Assembly (NCBI RefSeq): GCF_965208895.1
Contig: NZ_OZ242363.1
Coordinates: 3,038,001-3,102,000, forward strand
Length of the DNA stretch: 64,000 nt
Direction: 5' to 3'
DNA from: Poriferisodalis sp965208895
Lineage (GTDB): Bacteria > Actinomycetota > Acidimicrobiia > Acidimicrobiales > Poriferisodalaceae
The position numbers were made by a program, and so were the translations under genes. The notes below the pieces were generated by a model that saw only the letters and a list, made by a program, of their open reading frames with translations, was not told the origin of the DNA and ran no database searches. Positions within the stretch are counted from its first letter, which is position 1. Every line of letters starts with the position of its first letter. Shown one piece after another: positions 7,426 through 15,838 of this stretch.

Positions 7426-8975
7426 TTCGGCCGGTAGCTGGGGTTCGCGCAGGCGATCATCATCTCGGCCAGTCGCTCGACCATCTCGGTCCGCAGACCA
7501 GCGCTCGACGGGTCGTCCCACCGGTTCTCGAGTTCGTCGGAATCGTTCTCGAGGTCGTACAGATCGTGGTAGTCGAGGTTCTGGTAGCGCGTGATCCGGG
7601 CCTCGGTTGTGAGGAGCGTGCGCATGCGCGGCTGCACGCCCGCGCGGATCCCATCGCGGATCTGGTCCTCCTCGATCAGCAGCTCGCGGCGCAGCTCGAC
7701 CGTCGGGTCGTCGAGGATCGGGGTGAGGCTCAGCCCCTGTGAGCCGTAGTAGCTGTCGACACCGCACAGGTCGAGGACCGTCTCGCCCAGGTCCAGGGTG
7801 TTGCACAGCGAGTCGGTGGTGCCCGCACCGATGCCCGGGCCGGTGATCGTGAACGGCACACGGAGCACGCCATCGTAGTGCACGAACATCTTGAGCAGCA
7901 GGCCATGGTCGCCGAACATGTCGCCGTGGTCGGACGTGAAGATCACGATCGTGTCGTCGGCTTGCCCTGAGCGTTCGAGCGCATCGAGCACGTTGGTGAC
8001 CGCGTCGTCGATCATCGTGATCGCGCCGTACTCGAACGCCATGGCGTGGCGGAGTTGGTGCTCGTCGGGAGCCTGCAGGTCTGGCGAACTCGTAATGTTG
8101 CCCCGGCCGCCGACGATGCGCTGGATGTGCGCGGCCGAACGGGTGTGGGGGTCGTTGAACGTGCGCGGGACCTCGACGTCGGCGGGGTCGTACATGTGGG
8201 CGTAGTCGCCAGGCGGGGTGAACGGGTGGTGGGGGTCGGGGAACGAGCACTGGAGGAACCACGGCCCGTCGTCGCCGGCGCGTGACTCGATCCAGTCGAC
8301 CGACCGTTCCGCGACGTAGGTCGTCGGGTAGAGCTCGGGCGGCATCGACGGCTTGCGGACCTGGTCCCATTCGGGAAGCGTCCACTCGGCGTTGTCGAGG
8401 CCGGCGACGTCATGCCAGTCGTGGCCCTTCTCACGGAGCCATCCGACGTAGTTGCCGGTGCACTGGTCACCATGGTTCGAGACGATCTCGACATGGTCGA
8501 ACCCGTAGTAGTCGTCGGGGAACACGATGTCTTCGGCGAGGTGACCAGCGATCGACTCGTAGCGATCCCACCCGTCGGTCCCAGGCAGGCCGGTGAGGCG
8601 GGCCTGCTCGTCGTGGGAGAAGTCGAATTGCCGCCGAGCGATCTCGGGGAACAGCTCGAAGTTCTGGAAGTGGCCCTTGCCGACGAGGCCGGTTCGGTAG
8701 CCGCTCGACCGCAGGCGCCGGACGAACGTGTTCGCGTCCCAGTCGAGCGCGATGCCGTTGTGACGGGTGCCGTGCACCGACGGGTAGCGCATCGTGAGCA
8801 TCGAGCACCGGTTCGGTTGGCACAGCGGGTTGGCCACAAACGCGTTCGTGAACTGCATGCTGCGCGCGGCCAACGCGTCGAGCGTGGGAGTTTGCACGAT
8901 CGGGTTGCCGCCGAAACCGAGATGGTCGGGGCGGTGTTGGTCGGTGATGATGAGAAGGACGTTCGGGCGACTCAA
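7413..8975 (-). CDS. Sulfatase (formylglycine type)
   Basis: 520-residue alkaline-phosphatase-superfamily sulfatase. The N-terminus NVLLIITDQHRPDHLGF gives the metal aspartate; the modification site is C52-QPNR, with Asn in place of the usual Ser/Ala at the fourth position; a second metal motif FTSDHGDMFGDHG lies past residue 340. No signal peptide, so it is cytoplasmic and the sulfate ester must be imported. The start is the TTG at 8975, overlapping the stop of the short frame at 8972-9073 (TTGA). Its 3' end overlaps the convergent dehalogenase-like gene by 13 nt. The formylglycine-generating enzyme is not in the window. Closest local relative is the sulfatase at 20463. Confidence 0.9.
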   Translation of the reverse strand: MSRPNVLLIITDQHRPDHLGFGGNPIVQTPTLDALAARSMQFTNAFVANPLCQPNRCSMLTMRYPSVHGTRHNGIALDWDANTFVRRLRSSGYRTGLVGKGHFQNFELFPEIARRQFDFSHDEQARLTGLPGTDGWDRYESIAGHLAEDIVFPDDYYGFDHVEIVSNHGDQCTGNYVGWLREKGHDWHDVAGLDNAEWTLPEWDQVRKPSMPPELYPTTYVAERSVDWIESRAGDDGPWFLQCSFPDPHHPFTPPGDYAHMYDPADVEVPRTFNDPHTRSAAHIQRIVGGRGNITSSPDLQAPDEHQLRHAMAFEYGAITMIDDAVTNVLDALERSGQADDTIVIFTSDHGDMFGDHGLLLKMFVHYDGVLRVPFTITGPGIGAGTTDSLCNTLDLGETVLDLCGVDSYYGSQGLSLTPILDDPTVELRRELLIEEDQIRDGIRAGVQPRMRTLLTTEARITRYQNLDYHDLYDLENDSDELENRWDDPSSAGLRTEMVERLAEMMIACANPSYRPNYIA

Positions 8976-9073
8976 GACGGTCCTCCCGAATCGAGCCCGA
9001 GCGCCCGGAAGAGCGTGCTCGCGGCGTGGCGGACTTCCGCGAAGATCTGCTGCGCTTCGGGGTCTGACGTCAT
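8972..9073 (-). CDS. Short ORF coupled to sulfatase start
   Basis: 33-codon frame starting MTSDPEAQQIFAEVRHAAST and ending GLDSGGPS, with its TGA overlapping the TTG start of the sulfatase. An alternative ATG at 9103 would add ten residues and would overlap the operator at 9103. It is predicted helical and acidic at the start. It could be a small subunit, a coupling leader that makes the weak TTG usable, or a remnant. I do not recognise a family. Confidence 0.45.
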   Translation of the reverse strand: MTSDPEAQQIFAEVRHAASTLFRALGLDSGGPS

Positions 9074-9102
9074 GGCGAAACCATAGCTAGAAGCCACATT
9101 CA

Positions 9103-9114
9103 TCACGAATGTTA
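9103..9114. promoter_or_regulatory. Operator type 2, copy 1
   Basis: TCACGAATGTTA, a degenerate TAACG-N2-CGTTA palindrome between the divergent sulfatase operon and the sulfatase remnant. Related 12-mers occur at 9937, 18346 and 23503. Confidence 0.5.
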
Positions 9115-9126
9115 CGATCCGCCCCA

Positions 9127-9249
9127 GTGACCAACATCGTCTTTGTCTTCTTCGACAACCTGGGTTTCGGCGAGCTTGGCTGCTCCGGCGGCGGTGTTGT
9201 GCGTGAGCGCTACGCGAGCCCAACGCTGCGCGGGAAACTGTTCGGATGA
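9127..9249 (+). pseudogene. Arylsulfatase N-terminal remnant
   Basis: From the GTG at 9127 the frame reads VTNIVFVFFDNLGFGELGCS then GGGVVRERYASPTLRGKLFG and stops. The first 25 residues are the arylsulfatase opening (NIVFF-x-DNLGFG-x-LGCYGGG), but the protein then departs from the family and ends without the CxPxR site. It is the stump of a further sulfatase gene. The stretch 9250-9339 before the MarR gene shows no clear gene. Confidence 0.6.
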
Positions 9250-9339
9250 CGGCCGCTCATCGGGTCGACAACGACGGCCTCGAACTCCTCGATCGCGTGT
9301 CCGGAGGACCTCTGCCGCGGCGGCATACAGTCCGGTCTC

Positions 9340-9867
9340 ATGACTGAGGTCGATGCCGGGACCGTCCGCAACCTGCCCGAGACGCTCGAGCGTGTGCTCG
9401 GGCGTCGGATTCACGTTTTCAGCAACCGGATCCAGGCCAGCTTCTACAAGCGCACCGAGCAGCCCTTCGGCATCAGCCTCCCCGAGTGGAGGGTGCTACG
9501 CAGTGTGGTGTTCAAGCCCGGCCAGGCCCGAGCCGATGTGGCCGCGGACGAAGCGATGAATGCGATGAATGTGAGCCGGGCCGTCGCAGCGCTACTCAAG
9601 AAGGGGCTCATCGAGGTGTCGCCCGATCCGGCCGATGGACGCCGGAGCCTCCTCACCGCGACGCCACTGGCCGAGGAACTTGCTTCCGACATGATCCGGC
9701 GTGAGGCGCTGATGTACGAGCACGTCTTCTCGTGTCTCGACGAAGACGAGCGCCGCCGGCTCGACGACTTCCTCAGCCGGGTCAACGAGTTCGTCCGCAC
9801 CTCTGAGCTGCCACCACCGCCCGACGGATCCCGCGATTGGGCGGCGGTGTTTTCCGACCTCGACTGA
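9340..9867 (+). CDS. MarR-family transcriptional regulator
   Basis: 175-residue winged-helix regulator. The MarR core runs from residue 45 to 130: SLPEWRVLRSVVFKPG, recognition region NAMNVSRAVAALLKKGLIEV, and the wing DPADGRRSLLTATPLAEELA. Helices at both ends would form the dimer interface. It reads toward the ABC transporter operon, whose promoter carries both operator types, so it is a candidate controller of transport in response to an aromatic or other acid ligand, as usual for MarR proteins. The ligand is unknown. Confidence 0.88.
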   Translation: MTEVDAGTVRNLPETLERVLGRRIHVFSNRIQASFYKRTEQPFGISLPEWRVLRSVVFKPGQARADVAADEAMNAMNVSRAVAALLKKGLIEVSPDPADGRRSLLTATPLAEELASDMIRREALMYEHVFSCLDEDERRRLDDFLSRVNEFVRTSELPPPPDGSRDWAAVFSDLD

Positions 9868-9873
9868 CGACTC

Positions 9874-9888
9874 CTAGTTCTCGACTAG
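9874..9888. promoter_or_regulatory. Operator type 1, copy 4, next to a TTGACA box
   Basis: CTAGTT-CTC-GACTAG, extended to TCCTAGT and ACTAGGA arms (9872-9890), sits just before TTGACA at 9896-9901, a possible -35 box for the transporter operon. A convincing -10 at 17 nt spacing is not visible (GGATGCTAT follows at longer spacing). Confidence 0.6.
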
Positions 9889-9936
9889 GAAATTGTTGAC
9901 AATCCCGGCGCGGAGGCGGGATGCTATCGTCAACCA

Positions 9937-9948
9937 TCACGATCGTTA
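9937..9948. promoter_or_regulatory. Operator type 2, copy 2
   Basis: TCACGATCGTTA, 45 nt upstream of the binding-protein start. Read on the minus strand it is TAACGATCGTGA, identical to the 12-mer at 23503. Confidence 0.55.
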
Positions 9949-9992
9949 CGAATGTGCGGGCGTGGTTTGACGAGGGGACCCTTGGAGGGGAC

Positions 9993-11756
9993 ATGACCAA
10001 GAAGTGGATGCGGCTGCTCGCCGCGCTGCTCGCTATCTCGCTTATCGCCGCAGCATGCGGCGGCGACGATGCCGACGACGCAGTTGGCTCCGACGCCGAG
10101 ACTGACGTAGCCGGTGGTGATGCCGATGCCGATGACGCGGCCGATGACGCCGCCGATGCCGATGACGCGGCCGATGACGCTGCCGCGGCCGATGCCGACG
10201 ACGCGGCCGAAGAAGACGACCACGACGCGACCGAAGCCGAAGACGTCGGCAATGTCGAGATCGACGAGTCCGCCAACTGCGCCGCAGCGGTCGAGCTCGA
10301 GGTCGGCGACTACGCCCCGAGCGGTCACGCCGACCTCGGCATGGGATTCATCCTCACTGGTGGATTCAACCCGCACAACAACCAGGCGCCTGCAGCCTTC
10401 GCCTACTACGGCTGGGTGTACGAGGGTCTGGTCCGCCAGGACGGAGTCACGGGCGCCATCGTGCCGTGGCTGGCCAAGTGCTTCGAGATCTCCGAAGCCG
10501 GCGACCAGATCACCTTCTACCTGCACGAGGGCGTGACCTTCCACGACGGGGCCCCGTTCAACGCTGACGCCGTCATTGCGAACGTCGAGTTCATCCAGAC
10601 CGCCGGTCCGCCCGAGGTTCTTCCGCCGGTCGCGGGTCAGCTGGCCAGCGTCGAGAGCGTCGTGGCCGTCGACGAGTACACGGTGCAGTACAACCTGAAC
10701 GCCCCGAGTGCTGCGCTGGTCCTCAGCGGCCTCATCCGCAACTCGGGCTTCATGGTGTCGCCCAACTCACTCGGCAGCGCCATCGCCAACCCGTCGGGCA
10801 CCGGGCCCTACGTGATCGACAGCGAGAGCGAGGATCACACCGATATCAATCTCGCCGCGTTCGCCGACTACTGGCAGCCCCAGCTGGTCGGTTTCGAGAC
10901 GGCCAACATCCAGGGCGGTCTCAGCGCTCAGGCCCGCCTCGACGGTCTCATCGCCGGTCAGTTTGACATCGCCACGATCAACAACAACGAGCAGGAGCTT
11001 GTCCCCGCCTTCAGCGCGAACACCACCGTCCGCATCGGCTTCGTCGTTGCCGATTGGCTGGGCGAGCAGATCCCGCAGCTGGCGAACAGGGACGTTCGTT
11101 GTGCCATGGCAGCTGCCCTCAACCGAGTCGGGATCCAGGAAGCCGGCGGCAACGCCCCGGAGTCCGCGATCAAGCAGTTTGCGGTCAGCCCGACCGACTA
11201 TGCCTACATCGACGACCTCGAGTCGCCCGACTTCGACCTCGAGCTCGCCCAGAGCCTGATGGACGCCAGCGGCGAAGAAGGATTCGAGTTCACGAACGGT
11301 CACCTGCCCGCTGGCTTCTGGCCCGTCACCGCCTCGGCCTGGTCTGGTGCGCTCGCCGAGATCGGCATCACCATGAACAACGAGGCCCTCGACCCTCCAG
11401 GCGCCGGTGAGATGTTCGCCCGTCTGGCCCGGGCCCAGCACCCGGTGCAGATCGTGGCCTACAACGAGCCCAACGCGCTGATGTCGCTCATCGCCCGCAC
11501 TGGTACCGGTTTCCTCAACCCGTCTGGCGTCTCGCCTGACGGCGTGGTCGAGTTCGTTGAGGCGGCGAAGAGCAAGACCTTCGAAGACGGCGAGGCCGAC
11601 GTGGCCGCCGCCTTCAAGATCATGATTGAAGAGTGCATCTTCATCATCAACCACGCACTGACCACGACGATCGGTCATCAGGAGGACATCACCGGTCTCC
11701 AGCACACTCAGGGCATCCCTGTCTCGTTCTGGCCGCACGGTGTGCGTAAGGGCTGA
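9993..11756 (+). CDS. ABC transporter substrate-binding lipoprotein (family 5)
   Basis: 587-residue extracellular solute-binding protein of the peptide/opine/nickel type. The ATG at 9993 follows GGAGGGG at 7 nt; the upstream in-frame ATG at 9921 would bury the signal. Signal peptide KKWMRLLAALLAISL ends in the lipobox IAAAC, so the protein is a membrane-anchored lipoprotein. A 70-residue Asp/Ala-rich linker follows, then the binding domain (GFILTGGFNPHNNQAP, ITFYLHEGVTFHDGAPFNAD, GTGPYVIDS). It heads the operon with permease, fused permease-ATPase and ATPase genes. Opine or peptide-like ligands are the family norm; in this island the cargo may be a sulfated organic compound, which is inference. 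Confidence 0.92.
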   Translation: MTKKWMRLLAALLAISLIAAACGGDDADDAVGSDAETDVAGGDADADDAADDAADADDAADDAAAADADDAAEEDDHDATEAEDVGNVEIDESANCAAAVELEVGDYAPSGHADLGMGFILTGGFNPHNNQAPAAFAYYGWVYEGLVRQDGVTGAIVPWLAKCFEISEAGDQITFYLHEGVTFHDGAPFNADAVIANVEFIQTAGPPEVLPPVAGQLASVESVVAVDEYTVQYNLNAPSAALVLSGLIRNSGFMVSPNSLGSAIANPSGTGPYVIDSESEDHTDINLAAFADYWQPQLVGFETANIQGGLSAQARLDGLIAGQFDIATINNNEQELVPAFSANTTVRIGFVVADWLGEQIPQLANRDVRCAMAAALNRVGIQEAGGNAPESAIKQFAVSPTDYAYIDDLESPDFDLELAQSLMDASGEEGFEFTNGHLPAGFWPVTASAWSGALAEIGITMNNEALDPPGAGEMFARLARAQHPVQIVAYNEPNALMSLIARTGTGFLNPSGVSPDGVVEFVEAAKSKTFEDGEADVAAAFKIMIEECIFIINHALTTTIGHQEDITGLQHTQGIPVSFWPHGVRKG

Positions 11757-11772
11757 TCCAGCCCGCGCGCTG

Positions 11773-11820
11773 AACGACTGAGAGGGTCCCGGGCCGATCG
11801 GGCCCGGGACCCTCGTCGTT
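11773..11820 (+). terminator. Long hairpin between binding-protein and permease genes
   Basis: A perfect 14-bp stem (11782-11795 with 11801-11814, loop GATCG) is extended by AACGAC/GTCGTT (11773-11778 with 11815-11820) after a 3-nt bulge. There is no T-tract. It probably slows transcript decay or partly terminates, giving more binding protein than permease. Confidence 0.65.
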
Positions 11821-11858
11821 CACGTTAGATAGCGTCGGTTCGGAGGGGGACTGCGCGA

Positions 11859-12815
11859 ATGGCGAAATACATCGGCTTCCGGCTGCTGGCGACAATCCCG
11901 CTCATGTTCGCGATCGCGGTGGTGACCTTCCTCATCGCGGTCGCGATGGAGGCCAACGGCTCGATCGCCATCCAGGTTTGTGGGGAGGGTGCCACGCCGG
12001 AGTGTGTGAGTGCCGTCGAGGAGAACCTGGGGCTGGACGATCCGATTCCCGTCCGCTTCATTCAATGGCTGGGCGACGTCGTAAGCGGCGATCTCGGGGC
12101 GTCGTTGCTCGACGAGAACGCCTCCGTCGCCGGTCTCATCGGTGAACGCATCTGGGCCTCGGTCAGCATCGTCGGGTTCAGCTTGGTCATCGGCATCACC
12201 ATTGGGATGGTGATGGGAATCATGGCGGCGATCCGCCCGGGCGGACTGCTCGATCGCTCGCTGTCGATCGTTGCCGCCAGCGTCATCGCGGCGCCCGGCT
12301 TCATCATCGGCATGATGCTGTCGTGGGGGATCGCGATTGAACTCGGCTGGCTCGACCCCATCGGGTACACGCCTCTCAGCGAGTCGGTCACTGGGTGGTT
12401 CACGTCGATCCTCCTGCCCTCCATCGCCCTCGGCATGCCGACCATCGCCATCGTTCAGCGCCAGCTGCGGAGCTCGATGGCCAACGCACTCCAGTCCCGC
12501 TACGTGCTCGCGGCGCGGGCCCGCGGGGTTAGTCGCGCGCCATTGATCCGCCGGCATGCCCTCCCGAACGCAATGGTTCCGACCATCACCGTGTTCGGCT
12601 TCCGGGCGGCTGCGGCGATCGGGCTCACGACCGCGGTCGAGATCGTGTTCGGCATCCGCGGCATGGGAGAACTGCTGGTGACAGCGATCCTTAACCGCAA
12701 CGTCACGGTGCTCCAGGGCGGGATGCTGATCGTCGGCCTCGTTGTCGCCGTGGTGAACCTCCTGGTCGACATCAGCTACGGCTTCTTGAACCCGAAGGTG
12801 AGGCTCGCGAAGTGA
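11859..12815 (+). CDS. ABC transporter permease (DppB-like)
   Basis: 318-residue inner-membrane permease with about six hydrophobic segments: N-terminal RLLATIPLMFAIAVVTFLIA, then segments around residues 105-130, 140-165, 190-215, 245-270 and 285-305. The cytoplasmic coupling loop reads LAARARGVSRAPLIRRHALPNA, the EAA-type signature that contacts the ATPase. The extracytoplasmic loop near residues 40-65 contains two cysteines. The start ATG at 11859 lies 38 nt past the hairpin and its stop overlaps the next gene by 4 nt (GTGA). Confidence 0.9.
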   Translation: MAKYIGFRLLATIPLMFAIAVVTFLIAVAMEANGSIAIQVCGEGATPECVSAVEENLGLDDPIPVRFIQWLGDVVSGDLGASLLDENASVAGLIGERIWASVSIVGFSLVIGITIGMVMGIMAAIRPGGLLDRSLSIVAASVIAAPGFIIGMMLSWGIAIELGWLDPIGYTPLSESVTGWFTSILLPSIALGMPTIAIVQRQLRSSMANALQSRYVLAARARGVSRAPLIRRHALPNAMVPTITVFGFRAAAAIGLTTAVEIVFGIRGMGELLVTAILNRNVTVLQGGMLIVGLVVAVVNLLVDISYGFLNPKVRLAK

Positions 12816-14743
12816 CCGCAACCGCGTCGGCCGCTCAATCTCCGCGACGGCGCTTCTGGGGCCGGATGTTCAAGAACCCGCTCGGGATCTTCTCGATGAT
12901 CTGGTTCGTGATCCTTCTCATCGCGTGGGTCTGGCCCGAACTGCTCGCCACGCACGATCCGCTCCAGCAGGACGTCACCCTCCAGCGGCTGTTCGACGGT
13001 CCGAGCCGCGATCACTGGCTGGGCACCGATCAGCTCGGTCGCGATTGGTACAGCCGGGTGATCTTCGGCGCCGGCTACGCCTTCCGCTCCATCCTGATCG
13101 CGATGACGATTGCCGTCGTGGTCGGCGTCCCGCTCGGACTTTTCTCGGGTTGGCGAGGCGGACGAGTCGACCGGGCGATCATGTGGGTCAACGACGTCTT
13201 GTTCTCGTTGCCGATCATCCTGCTCGCGATGGCGGTGATCATCATCCTCACGCCGTCGCTCGACAACGCGATGATCGGTGTCGGCATCGCGATGTCGACC
13301 CGCTTCACCCGACTCACCCGGGCGGTGACGCTGCAGGAGAAGGAAGAGCTCTACGTCGACTCGGCCCGGATAACGGGGTTGTCGACTCGAACGATTCTCG
13401 CCCGCTACATCGCGCCGAACCTGTTGTCATCGCTCATCGTTCAGGCGGCCATCATCTCGGGCGCCATCATCTTGATCGGCGCCACGCTGAGCTTCCTCGG
13501 GATCGGCGCGAGTCTCGACGACCCCGACTGGGGCGTCATGTTGAACCGCTCCCGTGAGCTGTTCCGGGTGGAAGGCGTCTGGCAGGTCGTTCCCCCTGGG
13601 ATGGCATTGATCTTGACGGTGCTGTCGTTCAACCTGCTGGGTGACGCGATCCGCGATGCAATCGGTCGCGACTCGAGCAACAACGCTCTGTCGATCACGA
13701 AGCGCACAGCGGTCACCGCAGCAACAACACCGCACGCCACCGGTCCCGATGTTGTGCTGTCGGTGCGTGACATGGACGTCGAGTTCCCCGATCAGAGCGG
13801 ACGGGTGAGCCAGATCCTCCAAGGAGTGTCGCTCGAAGTGCGCGCCGGCGAGACGCTCGGCGTGGTCGGCGAATCCGGTTCGGGCAAGAGCATGACCATG
13901 CTCTCGGCCCTCGGTCTCACGCCCGCGCCCGGACGAATGACGCGTGGCAGCGTTCAGTTCGGCGGCCGTGATGTCACGAACCTCACCGAGTCGGAGTGGC
14001 AAGCCATCCGGGGCAAGGACGTCGGCGTCATCTTCCAAGAGCCGATCGCGGTCCTGAACCCGGCGATCAAGGTCGGTCGACAGATCGCCGAGCCGTTGAT
14101 GATCCACCAGAACCTCAGCAAGAAGGCTGCGCTCGGGCGGGCGGGTGAACTTCTCGCTGAGGTTCGAGTGCCCGACCCGGTCCGCCGCCTCGACCAGTAC
14201 CCCCACGAGTTCTCCGGAGGTATGGCGCAGCGGGCGGGCATCGCCATGGCGCTGGCATGCGAGCCGAAGCTGCTCATCGCCGACGAGCCGTCGACTGCGC
14301 TCGACGTCACCGTGCAGGGCCAGATCCTCGACCTCATGGCTGAGGTGCAGGAGCGGCACAAGATGGCGATCATTCTCATCACCCACGACCTCGGCGTGAT
14401 CGCCGAAGCCGCCGATCGCGTGCTCGTGATGTACGGCGGGCAGGTCGTCGAGACGGCGTCAGCCGACGACATCTTCTTCCGCCCCAAGCACCCCTACAGC
14501 CGTGCCCTGCTCGACACGATGCCGCAGAGCCACGATGGCCACGGCGAGCTTCCGGTGATCCGCGGCATGGTGCCGTCGGCGACCGCGTGGCCGCAGGGCT
14601 GCCGCTTCGCTCCTCGCTGCGATTTTGTTACCGACGCCTGCACCAACGACATGCCCGCGCTCGAGACCATCGGCGGCGACCTCGTGCGCTGCGTCCGGCA
14701 CGGCGAGATCCAACTCGTGCCCGAAGAGGAGATGCAGGCGTGA
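12812..14743 (+). CDS. Fused ABC permease (DppC-like) and ATPase (DppD-like)
   Basis: 643-residue single protein. Residues 1-290 are a DppC-type permease (NPLGIFSMIWFVILLIAW, HWLGTDQLGRDWYSRVIFGA, coupling loop ARITGLSTRTILARYIAPN). Residues 310-643 are the ATPase: Walker A GESGSGKS, Q-loop FQEPIAVLNPAI, signature FSGGMAQRAGIAMAL, Walker B LLIADEPSTALD, H-loop LITHDLG, and the C-terminal oligopeptide-type cysteine motif CRFAPRC with later Cys. These are normally two genes. The GTG start overlaps the previous stop, and its own stop overlaps the next GTG. Confidence 0.92.
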   Translation: MTATASAAQSPRRRFWGRMFKNPLGIFSMIWFVILLIAWVWPELLATHDPLQQDVTLQRLFDGPSRDHWLGTDQLGRDWYSRVIFGAGYAFRSILIAMTIAVVVGVPLGLFSGWRGGRVDRAIMWVNDVLFSLPIILLAMAVIIILTPSLDNAMIGVGIAMSTRFTRLTRAVTLQEKEELYVDSARITGLSTRTILARYIAPNLLSSLIVQAAIISGAIILIGATLSFLGIGASLDDPDWGVMLNRSRELFRVEGVWQVVPPGMALILTVLSFNLLGDAIRDAIGRDSSNNALSITKRTAVTAATTPHATGPDVVLSVRDMDVEFPDQSGRVSQILQGVSLEVRAGETLGVVGESGSGKSMTMLSALGLTPAPGRMTRGSVQFGGRDVTNLTESEWQAIRGKDVGVIFQEPIAVLNPAIKVGRQIAEPLMIHQNLSKKAALGRAGELLAEVRVPDPVRRLDQYPHEFSGGMAQRAGIAMALACEPKLLIADEPSTALDVTVQGQILDLMAEVQERHKMAIILITHDLGVIAEAADRVLVMYGGQVVETASADDIFFRPKHPYSRALLDTMPQSHDGHGELPVIRGMVPSATAWPQGCRFAPRCDFVTDACTNDMPALETIGGDLVRCVRHGEIQLVPEEEMQA

Positions 14744-15804
14744 GCGGGTCCGCGTTCTTCGAGGTCGACGACCTCCACGTTCACTTCGCCTCGCGCGCCA
14801 AGCTGTTTCGCGAGACGCCGCCGCCGGTCAAGGCGGTCAACGGCATCAGCTTCTCCATTGAGCCGGGCAAGACCTTCGGGCTCGTCGGCGAGTCGGGCTC
14901 GGGCAAGTCGACGGTCGCCCGCGCGATCCTGCAGCTCGTCGATGTGCACGCCGGCACGATCCGTCTCGACGGCGACGACGTCACCAACGTGCCTCGCCCG
15001 AAGGAACTGGCTTTCCGTAAGAAGGTTCAGGCCGTCCTTCAGGATCCCTTCTCGTCGCTCAACCAGGTCCACCAGACCCGCAGGATCATCGGCGACGGCA
15101 TCACCCGTCACTTCAAGATCAAGCCCGGCCCTGAACGCGAGCAGCGGATCATCAACCTGCTCGACGAAGTCGGCATGTCGACTGAGTTCCTCGATCGATA
15201 CCCCTATGAGATGTCGGGTGGTCAGCGGCAGCGGGTGTCGATTGCGCGCGCCCTCGCCGTCGAACCCGAGTTGATCATCGCCGATGAAGCCACGTCCGCC
15301 CTCGATGTGTCGATCCAATCGCAGGTGATCAATGTGCTCCAGCGGGTTCAGGCCGAAACGGGCGTGGCATTCCTCTTCATCGGCCACGATCTCGAAGTCG
15401 TGAAGCATGTGAGCGACGACGTCGGCGTCATGTACCTCGGCTACCTCGTCGAGCAGGGCGACGCTGACGCCATCTACGAAGGGCCGACGCACCCCTACAC
15501 CGAGATGCTGGTGGCGTCGATCCCGATGCCCAACCCGATCATGCAGGCCAGTCGCCGCGAGCTGCGGCAGTCGTTCAACAACGACGCTGAGCCGCCGTCG
15601 CCGGCGCGAATGCCGCCAGGCTGCCCGTTCGAGAACCGGTGCCCCGTCGCTCTGGACATCTGCCGTGAGGAGATGCCCGAACCCAGCCCCGCCCATCACG
15701 GCGGCCAGGTGCGATGCCACCTCCACACGTCGGGGCCCGAGCTCGGCGGGGAGTCGGTCGTCGAGTTCATCAAGACCGAGGCGCGCGGCCAGGTCGCTGT
15801 CTGA
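14740..15804 (+). CDS. ABC transporter ATPase (DppF/OppF-like)
   Basis: 354-residue second ATPase of the transporter. Walker A GESGSGKSTVARAIL, signature MSGGQRQRVSIARAL, Walker B LIIADEATSALDVS, H-loop FIGHDLEVV, and the C-terminal GCPFENRCPVALDIC cysteine motif that in relatives can bind a 4Fe-4S cluster. The GTG at 14740 overlapping the fused gene's TGA is preferred to the upstream ATG at 14587, whose 51 extra residues are arginine-rich shadow. Together with the fused protein it forms the ATPase heterodimer. Confidence 0.92.
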   Translation: MSGSAFFEVDDLHVHFASRAKLFRETPPPVKAVNGISFSIEPGKTFGLVGESGSGKSTVARAILQLVDVHAGTIRLDGDDVTNVPRPKELAFRKKVQAVLQDPFSSLNQVHQTRRIIGDGITRHFKIKPGPEREQRIINLLDEVGMSTEFLDRYPYEMSGGQRQRVSIARALAVEPELIIADEATSALDVSIQSQVINVLQRVQAETGVAFLFIGHDLEVVKHVSDDVGVMYLGYLVEQGDADAIYEGPTHPYTEMLVASIPMPNPIMQASRRELRQSFNNDAEPPSPARMPPGCPFENRCPVALDICREEMPEPSPAHHGGQVRCHLHTSGPELGGESVVEFIKTEARGQVAV

Positions 15805-15838
15805 GCGACGTCGAGCCGGCAGATCGTTCATCGTGACA

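Noticed and set aside
5344..8385. 1013-codon frame on the minus strand
   Set aside because: It lies antisense to the dehalogenase-like gene and in another frame of the sulfatase; its content is low-complexity R/P/A-rich, a GC shadow.
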